Part shown: positions 35,372 to 42,632 of the stretch, one piece after another
Numbering within the stretch: the first letter of the stretch is position 1
Layout of the letters: every line of letters starts with the position of its first letter
NCBI GenBank assembly: GCA_021159105.1
Contig: JAGGSM010000064.1
Span: 1-49,800, forward strand
Origin: Candidatus Bipolaricaulota bacterium
GTDB taxonomy: Bacteria > Bipolaricaulota > Bipolaricaulia > UBA7950 > UBA9294
DNA: 49,800 nucleotides
Direction of reading: 5' to 3'
Made by a program: the position numbers and the translations under genes
The notes under the pieces: generated by a model
Seen by the model: the letters and a program-made list of their open reading frames with translations, nothing else
Databases searched by the model: none
Told to the model about the DNA's origin: nothing

Positions 35372-37732
35372 CTACAGTTCCTCGTGAGCAGTGCGGGCAA
35401 TGATCTCGTCCTGCAGGCCCGGGCCGAGGTTGTTGAAGTAGTCGCTGTACCCAGCGACGCGTACGATCAGATCTCGATGCTCCTCCGGGTGAAGCTTGGC
35501 CTCGCGCAGCGTGTCAGCACCGACGACGTTGAACTGGATGTGGTGGCCATCGTAGCGGAAGTAGGTGCGAACGAGTGCCGCCAGCTTGTCGATCCCGGAG
35601 TCACCGGCGAGGACAGAGGGGAGAAACTTCTGGTTTAACAGCGTCCCGCCGGTACGGACGTGATCGATCTTCCCCATCGAGCGTACCACCGCGGTTGGGC
35701 CGTGCGTGTCCGCCCCTTGGCTTGGCGAGATCCCATCGGAGAGGGGCCTTCCCGCGATGCGCCCGTTCGCCGTCGCTCCTACCATCCTGCCGAAGTAGAT
35801 GTGGACCGTTGTCGGCAGGAGGTTCACCCGGTAGGAGCCGCCGTTTGTGTTCGGTCTACCGTCGATCGCTTCGAAGTAGGCGTCGAAAAGTTTGCGCGCA
35901 ATGTCGTCAGCGCGATCGTCGTCGTTTCCGAAGGCTGGCGATGCGGCGAGGCGCTTGCGCAGTCCCTCTTCGCCCTCGAAGTTGCTGTCGAGGACGCGTA
36001 CCAGATCGGGAAGCAAGATCCTTCCTTCATCAAAGACGTGGTATTTGATCGCTGACAGGGCGTCTGTCGTCGTCCCCAACCCGACCCCTTGAATGTAGGT
36101 CGTGGGATAGCGCGGTCCTCCGTCGTTGTAATCGCGTCCGCGCGCGATGCAATCATCGACGAGGAGCGATAGGAAGGGAGCGGGCATTTCCCCAGCGTAC
36201 AGCCGCTCTATGGTGTTGTTCCCGGCTATCTTCAGATCGACGAAGTACTGAAGCTGCCTGCGGTAGGCGGAGAACAGCTCATCGAAATCCTTAAACGTGC
36301 TTATGTCTCCGGTCTTGATCCCCACCATCTCTCCGGTGCGCGGATCGATCCCGTTGTGCAGCGTGATCTCCAGGATCTTCGGCCAGTTCATGTACCCGGT
36401 GAGGACGCAGCTCTCCTTGCCGAACGCGCTGATCGTCACGCACCCGCTCGGCCCGCCGTTTCGTGCGTCCTCGATGCTCTTTCCCGCGCGCAGGAATTCC
36501 TGCACGATGGCGTCGGTGTTGAAGATCGAGGGCTGACCGAAGCCCTTGCGTACGACGCGTAACGCTGATTTGAGGAAGCGGTTAGGGTTCTTCTTGCTCA
36601 GTTGGATGCAGGAGCCGCTGAACGGGAGGCGCATCTCGCTGATCACATCTAGTATAAGGTAGGAGACATCGTTCACCGCATCCTCGCCGTTTTCGGTCAG
36701 TCCACCGGCGTTCACGAGGACGAAGTCGTTGTACGTGGCGCTCTGCTCGACGGTAATCCCGACCTTAGGTGGGGCCGGCTGGTTGGAGAACTTAATCCAC
36801 AGGCACTCGAGCAGCTCCTTTGCCTGTTCGCGGGTGAGCGTCCCAGCAGCGATCTCGCGCTCGTAGAATGGATTTAGATGCTGATCGAGCCGCCCTGGGT
36901 TGAACGAATCCCAACTGTTCAGCTCGATCACCACCCCCAGGTGGACGAACCAGTACATCTGGATCGCCTCCCAGAAGCTGCGTGGAGCGTGCGCAGGTAC
37001 CCACAGGCATACTTCCGCTATCCTTTCCAGCTCCTCGCGCCGGTGGGGATCCTGTTCCCTTGTTGCCATCTCTCGGGCGAGATCGGCGTACCTGCGAGCG
37101 AGGTTGATCATCGCCTCGGCCGCGATCTTCATGGCGCGCAGCTCTTCGTCCTTGTCATAGGCGCGCGGATCGCTCTTCCAGTCTATTTGTGCGCGCACAC
37201 GCTTGATCTTATCGATGAAATCGAGCAGGCCGTGGTGATAGATCTTGTCGTCGAGTACGGCATGGCCAGGGGAGCGCTGTTCCATGAACTCGGTGAACAC
37301 CCCGGCATCGAACGCTTTGTGCCACTGCGGGCTCATTGCGGCAAACACCTTCTCTCGCATCGATCGCCCCTGCCAGAAAGGGATCACCTCTTCGGTCAAC
37401 GTTGTGAACGCGTCCTCGCTCACGGCAAACGGGGTGCGAGTGCGGGTGTCAAGCAAACGCAGATCTTCTGCGGAGTGGCTGCATAGTTCAGGGTAGGTCG
37501 GGGTCGCCTTGGGCGCTGGTCCGCGCTCCCCGACGATCAGCTCACCATCCCCGATGGAGATCGACTTGTTCGCCAGCAGGTATGAGAAGGCGAGCGCTCT
37601 TGTCACGGGAACAGAATGTCCCAATGCATCGGAACTGGAATAGAACTGGGTGATAAGGCTCGCCCGCTCGGCGCTCACCCGCGGGACGGCATCCCGACTC
37701 TCCTGCAACAACTGCTCGATACGCTCGTTCAT
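35372..37732 (-). CDS. Glycyl-radical enzyme, trans-4-hydroxyproline dehydratase (HypD)-like
   Basis: A 786-residue glycyl-radical enzyme. The thiyl-radical Cys is residue 431 in NGGPSGCVTISAFGKE, with the catalytic Glu two after FGK. The radical glycine is residue 761 in RVAGYSDYF. Further family-wide blocks are GYMNWPKILEITLHNGIDP, KIAGNNTIERLYAGEMPAPFL and GVGLGTTTDALSAIKYHVF, which I recall from HypD-type dehydratases more than from pyruvate formate-lyase or choline lyase. The gene is 3 nt after its activase gene. No proC is nearby, so the substrate remains open among HypD-like and related lyases. Oxygen-sensitive, cytosolic. Confidence 0.85.
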   Translation of the reverse strand: MNERIEQLLQESRDAVPRVSAERASLITQFYSSSDALGHSVPVTRALAFSYLLANKSISIGDGELIVGERGPAPKATPTYPELCSHSAEDLRLLDTRTRTPFAVSEDAFTTLTEEVIPFWQGRSMREKVFAAMSPQWHKAFDAGVFTEFMEQRSPGHAVLDDKIYHHGLLDFIDKIKRVRAQIDWKSDPRAYDKDEELRAMKIAAEAMINLARRYADLAREMATREQDPHRREELERIAEVCLWVPAHAPRSFWEAIQMYWFVHLGVVIELNSWDSFNPGRLDQHLNPFYEREIAAGTLTREQAKELLECLWIKFSNQPAPPKVGITVEQSATYNDFVLVNAGGLTENGEDAVNDVSYLILDVISEMRLPFSGSCIQLSKKNPNRFLKSALRVVRKGFGQPSIFNTDAIVQEFLRAGKSIEDARNGGPSGCVTISAFGKESCVLTGYMNWPKILEITLHNGIDPRTGEMVGIKTGDISTFKDFDELFSAYRRQLQYFVDLKIAGNNTIERLYAGEMPAPFLSLLVDDCIARGRDYNDGGPRYPTTYIQGVGLGTTTDALSAIKYHVFDEGRILLPDLVRVLDSNFEGEEGLRKRLAASPAFGNDDDRADDIARKLFDAYFEAIDGRPNTNGGSYRVNLLPTTVHIYFGRMVGATANGRIAGRPLSDGISPSQGADTHGPTAVVRSMGKIDHVRTGGTLLNQKFLPSVLAGDSGIDKLAALVRTYFRYDGHHIQFNVVGADTLREAKLHPEEHRDLIVRVAGYSDYFNNLGPGLQDEIIARTAHEEL

Positions 37733-37735
37733 GCT

Positions 37736-38647
37736 CTAACCCCCTATTCGTACCGGGAGATCGATTCTCTCAGCGATGTAAGAAGCGGCTTCCTCTCCGG
37801 ACGGTTCTTCCGTCCGCGAAAAGTTGTACTCCCGCCCCAAGCGTGCGTATTTGCCCGCGCCGGCGCGATGATACGGCAGGACATTCACCCTTTCCACCGA
37901 CTTCAGGGATGTCACCAGAGCTATCAGATCCATGAGCGATCGCTCAACATCGTTCACCCCCGGTACGAGCGGGTACCTGATCCATATTCGCTTGCCCATC
38001 TCATCGATGCTGCGCAGATTGCGCAGGATGCTCCGGTTGGACACCCCTGTGTAGGCGATGTGAGCTGCGTCATCCAGCGTCTTGATATCGTACAGAAATA
38101 GATCGATCACATCAGCTACCTTCATCAGCTCCGCCTCGGGGGCAAACCCGCTCGTATCGAGCGCGGTGTGGATGTCCAACTCTACGCACCGGGCAGCTAC
38201 CGCGCGCACGAAGTCCGCCTGCATCAGCGGCTCCCCTCCGGAGAACGTCACTCCTCCGCCCGATTCCTCATAAAAGAGCGTATCCTTTACTATTTCTGAA
38301 ACGACCTGTTCGACGTTCATCTGTCGCCCGGTAAGCTCACGCGCGCCGTTTGGGCACACGGGGACACAATCGCCGCACCCGATGCAGAGGGATTGATCGA
38401 GCTGCAAGCGATCATCTACGATATCGAGTGCGCCCTGCTTGCAGGCAGACACGCATGCTCCGCACAGGGTGCAGCGCTCCTCGTAGTAGAGGATCTCCGG
38501 CCGCGCGCGCTGGCTCTCTGGATTGTGGCACCATTCACAGGAGAGGGGACAACCTTTTAGAAAGACTGTCGTGCGTATCCCCGGGCCGTCGTGGATCGCG
38601 TAGCGCTTTATGTCGAGGATTGTCCCCGTTCTCTCTTGTAGGCTCAC
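37736..38647 (-). CDS. Glycyl-radical enzyme activating enzyme (radical SAM)
   Basis: Generates the glycyl radical on the neighbouring enzyme by 5'-deoxyadenosyl chemistry. The 303 residues begin with DIKRYAIHDGPGIRTTVFLKG, and the radical-SAM cluster motif is CPLSCEWCHNPE (CxxxCxxC). Two auxiliary [4Fe-4S] motifs follow, CTLCGACVSAC and CIGCGDCVPVC. The Gly-Gly-Glu-Pro motif is VTFSGGEPLMQ. These auxiliary clusters are typical of activases for non-PFL enzymes. The GTG start lies 3 nt after the lipoprotein gene stop and has no good Shine-Dalgarno of its own, so coupling is likely. Confidence 0.94.
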   Translation of the reverse strand: MSLQERTGTILDIKRYAIHDGPGIRTTVFLKGCPLSCEWCHNPESQRARPEILYYEERCTLCGACVSACKQGALDIVDDRLQLDQSLCIGCGDCVPVCPNGARELTGRQMNVEQVVSEIVKDTLFYEESGGGVTFSGGEPLMQADFVRAVAARCVELDIHTALDTSGFAPEAELMKVADVIDLFLYDIKTLDDAAHIAYTGVSNRSILRNLRSIDEMGKRIWIRYPLVPGVNDVERSLMDLIALVTSLKSVERVNVLPYHRAGAGKYARLGREYNFSRTEEPSGEEAASYIAERIDLPVRIGG

Positions 38648-38650
38648 TTT

Positions 38651-39100
38651 CTATTCGGTCGAGGCCTGTAGAGTTGCGCTCCAGCTAAATGTGTAGGCAG
38701 CACCGTCGTTGGTCTGCGTCCCCGTACCACTGAGCACATCGCCGTCACGCTTCCCTTCTAGGTCTATCTGCACATTAGCGTGCGGAGTGACGACGTCCAT
38801 CACACCGGAAGCATGGATGGTGAACTCTCCGTTTCCCGCGGTTCCATCGGTAATCGAAATCGAGAACGGCTTCGATCCCGGCCCCATCAGACCGATTTCG
38901 CCGGTGATCTCTGTCTTCTTCTCCTCCTGTACAAGCGTGAGGGTGATTGGCGAGGTGAAGGAAGTGGCCGGGCCGCTCGTCCAGGTGATGAACCCACTCC
39001 ACGTTCCAGCGACATAGATGATGCCAGGGCCGAAACAACCGCTCAAGCCGAGAATGCTAGTCAGCATTACAGCTACAGCAATCCATCCTCTCTTCTTCAT
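38651..39100 (-). CDS. Beta-rich lipoprotein of unknown function
   Basis: The 149-residue product has a lipoprotein signal (MKKRGWIAVAVMLTSILGLSGC, lipobox LSGC) and a beta-rich mature part with alternating hydrophobic strands (GTWSGFITWTSG, SFTSPITLTLVQEE, DVLSGTGTQTNDGAAY). It matches no family I recognise; lipocalin-like or small beta-barrel folds are possible. ATG 39100 has GGAGGGA 7 nt upstream. It is first in a tight operon with the glycyl-radical activase and enzyme, which is unusual for an extracytoplasmic protein. The 215 nt upstream (39101-39315) hold nothing I can name. Confidence 0.72.
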   Translation of the reverse strand: MKKRGWIAVAVMLTSILGLSGCFGPGIIYVAGTWSGFITWTSGPATSFTSPITLTLVQEEKKTEITGEIGLMGPGSKPFSISITDGTAGNGEFTIHASGVMDVVTPHANVQIDLEGKRDGDVLSGTGTQTNDGAAYTFSWSATLQASTE

Positions 39101-39315
39101 GATTGATCCCTCCATAAAGGATGATTCTATCAGCTTGTCGCCCCTTTTGAAACCGGCGTCGGCGTACGCTCACTCGGCTCTCCCATCTTTTTCTCGTTTG
39201 CTGGGGCTGATGGAACCAACGCTGCGGCCTGTCGCACGTGTGCTGCCATCATCCTTCTTCTGCGGTTGGCTTTCTCGCATGAGAAGGGGACTACAGAGCG
39301 CGAGTGTGTGTCAGC

Positions 39316-39347
39316 GTCTAAAAACATCCGTTTCAAGGTATATTATA
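39316..39347 (+). promoter_or_regulatory. Shared promoter element 1 (riboswitch leader 1)
   Basis: GTCTAAA (39316-39322), 12 nt, then AAGGTATATTATA (39335-39347). With GTCTAA as -35 and TATATT as -10 the spacer is 17 nt. The same arrangement with exactly 12 nt occurs at 40318-40349 and on the minus strand at 47213-47244. Confidence 0.75.
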
Positions 39348-39442
39348 GGTGTAGATCATTGACAAGTGAACCGAGAGGAAGATGGAAAGGAACCGAAGAC
39401 GGGGAACATCTGGGCCCCTCTTCAGATGACTATGAACAATAC

Positions 39443-39463
39443 TTCAGCGGGCGGTCCGCTGAA
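39443..39463 (+). promoter_or_regulatory. Conserved hairpin upstream of riboswitch pair 1
   Basis: TTCAGCGG (39443-39450) and CCGCTGAA (39456-39463) pair around a 5-nt GCGGT loop. The second leader has TTGCAGTGG/CCACTGCAA around ACGGT at the matching place, with compensating base changes. Confidence 0.65.
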
Positions 39464-39495
39464 TGTAAGAAAATTCCTCATGAGAAGCATCTACT

Positions 39496-39553
39496 AAGAG
39501 CAAACCGCCCGAAAGGGCGGGACGCAAAGCTACGGACCTTCTGGACAACGCTC
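39496..39553 (+). promoter_or_regulatory. c-di-GMP-I (GEMM-I) riboswitch, upstream aptamer of pair 1
   Basis: GCAAACC, a CCGCCC-GAAA-GGGCGG hairpin, and GACGCAAAGCTACGG form the 5' half of the GEMM-I motif, closed by GAGC/GCTC. The G before CAAACC matches the c-di-GMP-specifying G20 of Vc2. The second hairpin and the GGGTT receptor-side segment are shortened, so this aptamer is incomplete or divergent compared with its downstream partner. Confidence 0.8.
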
Positions 39554-39570
39554 GCAAGGAGCATTGTGTA

Positions 39571-39638
39571 AAGGGCAAACCGGGAGCGATCCCGGGACGC
39601 AAAGCCACGGGTCTCATTGAGACAGCCGGGTTGCCGCA
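39571..39638 (+). promoter_or_regulatory. c-di-GMP-I (GEMM-I) riboswitch, downstream aptamer of pair 1
   Basis: A full GEMM-I aptamer: GGGCAAACC, CCGGGA-GCGA-TCCCGG with a GNRA loop, GGGACGCAAAGCCACGGG, a GTCTC/GAGAC hairpin, and GCCGGGTTGCC. It lies 62 nt before the ATG at 39700. Confidence 0.93.
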
Positions 39639-39644
39639 AGCAGT

Positions 39645-39693
39645 CTGATGGTGGCCGAGTTGCTGGATGCACTCAAGAAACCATTGGGAGGTG
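39645..39693 (+). promoter_or_regulatory. Expression-platform helix beside the Shine-Dalgarno, leader 1
   Basis: CTGATGGT (39645-39652) can pair with ACCATTGG (39680-39687), which runs into the GGGAGGTG ribosome-binding site. The same helix recurs in the other two leaders with compensating changes, and suggests translational control. Confidence 0.6.
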
Positions 39694-39699
39694 TTCTTA

Positions 39700-40161
39700 A
39701 TGAGGAGCAGTAGAGTGATGGTAGGCCTGTTGGTGTTGAGCTTGGTGGTTGGGATGATTGGACTGGCTGGTATTGCTAAGCCAGGGAAACCACTGCCGCT
39801 GGGCCCGCGCCCATTGCCGCCGGAGATGTCTAACAGCGTTACTGATATGGTTTCATGGACTGTTCAGGGGTTCATCGAACTGACGATCGATGATAGTGCG
39901 TTCGACTTTGGACTGATCGATGCTGGAGTTGACTCCGTGACCGTAGAAGAGGCGAACACACTGGCTGTCGTAAGCAACACGGAGTGGACGCTGAGCTACA
40001 CGATCACGGGAACTGGCAGCGATCACCTGGGGGTCCTGCTCTCTGACGAAGCAGGAGAAGGGAACGCCGAAATCAACGTCGGCTACAGCCTGAATGACCT
40101 CCGTTCGATGGACCCGGGTAGCTACACTGCTACGGTTACCTACACAGTAGCGGCCAAGTAA
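39700..40161 (+). CDS. Exported small beta-rich protein A (WxL/coat-like), riboswitch-controlled
   Basis: The 153-residue product has a signal peptide (VMVGLLVLSLVVGMIGLAGIA), a proline-rich linker and one beta-sandwich-like domain: VSWTVQGFIELTIDDSAFDFG, SNTEWTLSYTITG, and the C-terminus GSYTATVTYTVAAK. The Trp-x-Leu in the middle and the 'SYTATVTYT' end recall WxL domains and fibre or coat subunits; it is an inference. Start ATG 39700 follows GGGAGGTG. Upstream TTG 39667 is in frame but lies in the expression platform. Protein B (40718) is a close paralogue, including its leader. Confidence 0.82.
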   Translation: MRSSRVMVGLLVLSLVVGMIGLAGIAKPGKPLPLGPRPLPPEMSNSVTDMVSWTVQGFIELTIDDSAFDFGLIDAGVDSVTVEEANTLAVVSNTEWTLSYTITGTGSDHLGVLLSDEAGEGNAEINVGYSLNDLRSMDPGSYTATVTYTVAAK

Positions 40162-40176
40162 GGGATGGGGATTGCA

Positions 40177-40213
40177 GCCTCGGGCCTCGTGAGTGGTCCC
40201 GAGGCTTCTCTTG
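40177..40213 (+). terminator. Rho-independent-type terminator after protein A gene
   Basis: GCCTCGGG (40177-40184) pairs with CCCGAGGC (40198-40205), followed by the pyrimidine-rich TTCTCTTG. Confidence 0.7.
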
Positions 40214-40217
40214 TGCA

Positions 40218-40306
40218 CTGAACTACCTGCCGCAAGCAAGCGGTGTATCGAGAGGCTTGCAAGAAGCACGCCTGCGGGATGGGCAGTGAAAATCCCAAGG
40301 GATTTC
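40218..40306 (+). repeat. Structured intergenic repeat, copy C
   Basis: Shares with copy A the order GAACTACC, CCGC..GCGG hairpin, GTATCGAGAGGCTTGCAAG, AAGCACGCC, then an outer stem and a final hairpin. The outer stem is CTGCC/GGCAG here against CCCCGCC/GGCGGGG in copy A, and the end hairpin is GAAAATCCC/GGGATTTC against GAATCC/GGATTC, so pairing is kept while sequence changes. It separates protein A's terminator from the promoter of protein B. Confidence 0.75.
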
Positions 40307-40317
40307 GTGTTCTTCAT

Positions 40318-40349
40318 GTCTAAAAGTATCCGTTTCAAGGTATACTATA
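40318..40349 (+). promoter_or_regulatory. Shared promoter element 2 (riboswitch leader 2)
   Basis: GTCTAAA (40318-40324), 12 nt, AAGGTATACTATA (40337-40349), the same layout as element 1, with a 17-nt -35/-10 spacing. The next 35 nt of leader (GTCATTGACAAGTGAACC and following) are almost identical to leader 1. Confidence 0.75.
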
Positions 40350-40455
40350 AGTGTAGGTCATTGACAAGTGAACCGAGAGGAAAAGGAAGATGGATTGTCG
40401 AAAGGCGAGCAGACTGAGAAGCAGCTCGCCTGACGGCATGAGAAGGATCGAAAGA

Positions 40456-40478
40456 TTGCAGTGGACGGTCCACTGCAA
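40456..40478 (+). promoter_or_regulatory. Conserved hairpin upstream of riboswitch pair 2
   Basis: TTGCAGTGG (40456-40464) and CCACTGCAA (40470-40478) pair around ACGGT. Compared with leader 1 (TTCAGCGG/CCGCTGAA), both arms changed together. Confidence 0.65.
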
Positions 40479-40510
40479 GTACTAGATATCCTCGGAGAAG
40501 CATCTACTAA

Positions 40511-40565
40511 AAGCAAACCGCCTGAAAGGGTGGGACGCAAAGCTACGGACCTTCTAGACAACGCT
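40511..40565 (+). promoter_or_regulatory. c-di-GMP-I riboswitch, upstream aptamer of pair 2
   Basis: AGCAAACC, CCGCCTGAAAGGGTGG hairpin and GACGCAAAGCTACGG, closed by AGC/GCT. Nearly identical to the upstream aptamer of leader 1, with the same short second hairpin and no GGGTT segment. Confidence 0.8.
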
Positions 40566-40583
40566 CGCAAGGGCATTGTGTAC

Positions 40584-40657
40584 AAGGGCAAACCGGGAGC
40601 GATCCCGGGACGCAAAGCCACGGGCCTCTTGTATCAGAGGCAGCCGGGTTGCCGCAG
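40584..40657 (+). promoter_or_regulatory. c-di-GMP-I riboswitch, downstream aptamer of pair 2
   Basis: Complete GEMM-I aptamer with GGGCAAACC, the GCGA-loop hairpin, GACGCAAAGCCACGGG, a GCCTCT/AGAGGC hairpin (GTCTC/GAGAC in leader 1), and GCCGGGTTGCCGC. Confidence 0.93.
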
Positions 40658-40662
40658 GCAGT

Positions 40663-40711
40663 CTAATGGTGGCCGAGTCGCTAGATGCACTCAAAAAACC
40701 ATTGGGAGGTG
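40663..40711 (+). promoter_or_regulatory. Expression-platform helix beside the Shine-Dalgarno, leader 2
   Basis: CTAATGGT (40663-40670) and ACCATTGG (40698-40705), the latter abutting GGGAGGTG. Confidence 0.6.
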
Positions 40712-40717
40712 CTTTCA

Positions 40718-41158
40718 ATGAGGATAAACAAGTTTATGGTAGGCATGTTGGTGTTGGGTTTGGCAGTGAGCGTTCTAGGCGCAGTCGCTTTGGCGACGCC
40801 CGGACACGGGAATGGCTACCACGCTTCAGATACGGCAGTAGACAACGTCTCGTGGACGATCCAGGGGTTCATTGAACTCACGATCGATAACGGCGCGTTT
40901 GATTTTGGTGAGATCGCTGCCGGTGTGGACTCCGTGAGCGAAAGAAACGCGAATACGCTGCATGTATTCAGCAACACAGCGTGGAAGCTCTCTTACTCCG
41001 TAACTGGAGCAGGAAGCGATCACCTGAGTGTGGCCATGTCTTCAGACGAAGGTGAAGGTAACGACGACATAACCGTCGGCTACAGCTTGAATAACCTTCG
41101 AATGATGCATCCTGATACGTACACGGCAACAGTCGTCTACACCGTCGCTGCCAAGTGA
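40718..41158 (+). CDS. Exported small beta-rich protein B (WxL/coat-like), riboswitch-controlled
   Basis: The 146 residues include a signal peptide (FMVGMLVLGLAVSVLGAVALA) and a domain very close to protein A: VSWTIQGFIELTIDNGAFDFG, AGVDSVSERNANTLHVFSN, TAWKLSYSVTGAGSDHLSV, and TYTATVVYTVAAK. Proteins A and B and their leaders form an imperfect tandem duplication of about 1 kb. ATG 40718 has GGGAGGTG upstream. They probably form the same extracellular structure, either as alternating subunits or variants under the same signal. A strong hairpin follows the stop. Confidence 0.82.
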   Translation: MRINKFMVGMLVLGLAVSVLGAVALATPGHGNGYHASDTAVDNVSWTIQGFIELTIDNGAFDFGEIAAGVDSVSERNANTLHVFSNTAWKLSYSVTGAGSDHLSVAMSSDEGEGNDDITVGYSLNNLRMMHPDTYTATVVYTVAAK

Positions 41159-41169
41159 TAACTAAACCG

Positions 41170-41197
41170 CCCGGGGACCGAGCAATCGGTCCCCGGG
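41170..41197 (+). terminator. 12-bp perfect hairpin with GCAA loop after protein B gene
   Basis: CCCGGGGACCGA pairs with TCGGTCCCCGGG around GCAA, 11 nt after the stop. The following ACATTCATTCT is only mildly T-rich, so it may act as a terminator or as a stable 3' end. Confidence 0.65.
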
Positions 41198-41311
41198 ACA
41201 TTCATTCTCGGTTCTCAGTCAACATGGTGAGCCCAGGAGCGCACAGCGGTGATACCAGTGGAGATCTATGTGCTATCAAGGAGTGCTCTGAAAAGAAGCA
41301 CCCGGCATCGG

Positions 41312-41341
41312 TTATCAAACCCCTCCTCCTGCAGTTATACT
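41312..41341 (+). promoter_or_regulatory. Possible promoter for the PapD/DUF916-like gene
   Basis: TTATCA (41312-41317) and TATACT (41336-41341) have an 18-nt spacer, about 107 nt before the start. No GEMM motif is present here. Confidence 0.4.
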
Positions 41342-41447
41342 TCATACAGTCAGTGGTGCTTCCGCTGTAACGGTGCGTGTTCGCTGGCCTGTTAGAAGGT
41401 GGGTAGGAGTCAACATCACGTTCGAAGCGAAGTGGTGAGGAGGGGGG

Positions 41448-42512
41448 ATGATGCTAAGAGAGATGAGGTCTTCGGGCATTCACCTGATCGTTCTCTTCGT
41501 TATCGTGATCCTCTCGGTCAGCCTCCTGCAGGTCATCGGAGAGGCGGTGGTTATATCGAAGAGCCTCCTGCGCTTTGATGCTCAACCGGGGGCCAATGAG
41601 GAGACCCTGCTTACGGTTGAGAACAACGAGGGAAGCGACATCCGTGTCAGGGTCCGACTCATCGACTGGGATGATACCCCGGATGGGCGAACTCTCCTCT
41701 TTTCTCCGGATACCATTGAACGCTCCTGTTCCTCCTGGATAGAGTATGCTCCGCAGGCGTTCAATCTGCGCCCTGGACAGAAGCAGGAGGTACACGTGAC
41801 GATCCGTGTCCCCTCTTCAGCCGTGGGAACGTACTGGGCGGCTCTGCTCGTTGATAAGCCCGCCCAGCCAGACGCCCCGCCCGAGGGCGGGATTCGCGCC
41901 AAGACCCAGTTCTTGATAAAGATCTATCAGACATCCCTTCCAGCATCAACCACCGGGAAGATAGCAAGCGTTGTTGTCCGTGGGCTGGATCCGCTCTGGG
42001 TGACACTTCAGTTCGCCAACACAGGAGAGACCCTGATGGAGGACGTCAGCGCCACGGCTACTCTGCAGGATCGCACCGGACAGACGCTTGGTGAGCTCTC
42101 ATCTGATCCATTTTCCGTCCTGCCGGGCCACACGGTGGATGTTGCATTGGCAAGTTCACTTTACATGCAGGTTCCGGGAGTGTACCTCGTCACAGCGGTC
42201 GCCGACTATGGGGCCGATTACCTCGTTGCCGGCCAGGTCGCTCTGCGGATAAAGCAACTATCTCTCTCACCGATAGGGGGAAGCCTCAACACTCCAACAG
42301 ACCTCGATGGAGATGGCCTGTATGAAGACATAGACGGCGATGGAAGGCTCACGGAAGCGGACCTGTCTCTGTACACGAGCAACCTCGATGATAGGTGCAT
42401 AACGCGAAACAAACGCGCGTTTGACTATGACAACGACGGCGAGATAACACAGGACGATGTGGGCCTGTTACAGGCAATGCTATCACGCCAACAGGAGCGC
42501 GCCGGAAGGTGA
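41448..42512 (+). CDS. Exported PapD/DUF916-like protein with C-terminal dockerin-like repeats
   Basis: The 354-residue protein has a signal sequence (LIVLFVIVILSVSLLQVIGEA), an N-terminal Ig-like domain typical of fimbrial chaperone or DUF916 proteins (LLRFDAQPGANEETLLTVENNEG, IDWDDTPDG, PSSAVGTYWAALLV), a second beta domain at about 170-270, and two calcium-loop motifs at the end: DLDGDGLYEDIDGDGRL and DYDNDGEITQDDVGLL, as in dockerins. Dockerins bind cohesins; no cohesin was recognised. Start could be ATG 41448 or 41451 after GGAGG. It lies between the coat-like genes and a c-di-GMP-type sensor on the other strand. The 120 nt to the convergent gene have no clear terminator. Confidence 0.78.
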   Translation: MMLREMRSSGIHLIVLFVIVILSVSLLQVIGEAVVISKSLLRFDAQPGANEETLLTVENNEGSDIRVRVRLIDWDDTPDGRTLLFSPDTIERSCSSWIEYAPQAFNLRPGQKQEVHVTIRVPSSAVGTYWAALLVDKPAQPDAPPEGGIRAKTQFLIKIYQTSLPASTTGKIASVVVRGLDPLWVTLQFANTGETLMEDVSATATLQDRTGQTLGELSSDPFSVLPGHTVDVALASSLYMQVPGVYLVTAVADYGADYLVAGQVALRIKQLSLSPIGGSLNTPTDLDGDGLYEDIDGDGRLTEADLSLYTSNLDDRCITRNKRAFDYDNDGEITQDDVGLLQAMLSRQQERAGR

Positions 42513-42632
42513 CACGCTCGCTGGCTTGCAATCCGCAGTAACATCGACCCAATCACGTCCCACTTCCCGCGCTCACAGAGCTACCACGCCCCTCGAAGGT
42601 GCAGGGTGAGCTGTGGCACGGCCCATCTGTGA

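Noticed and set aside
39130..39336. 68-codon minus-strand ORF upstream of leader 1
   Set aside because: No ribosome-binding site, no signal or domain, and it overlaps the promoter element.
39360..39400. Second promoter at TTGACA in the riboswitch leaders
   Set aside because: TTGACA is conserved in leaders 1 and 2 but no -10 box stands 16-18 nt downstream; it is more likely part of the RNA.
15909..40306. CRISPR array
   Set aside because: The repeats are three isolated, diverged copies tens of kilobases apart with no spacers; no cas genes are present.
40162..41447. Insertion sequence explaining the tandem copies
   Set aside because: No transposase ORF, terminal inverted repeats or target duplications around the duplicated units.
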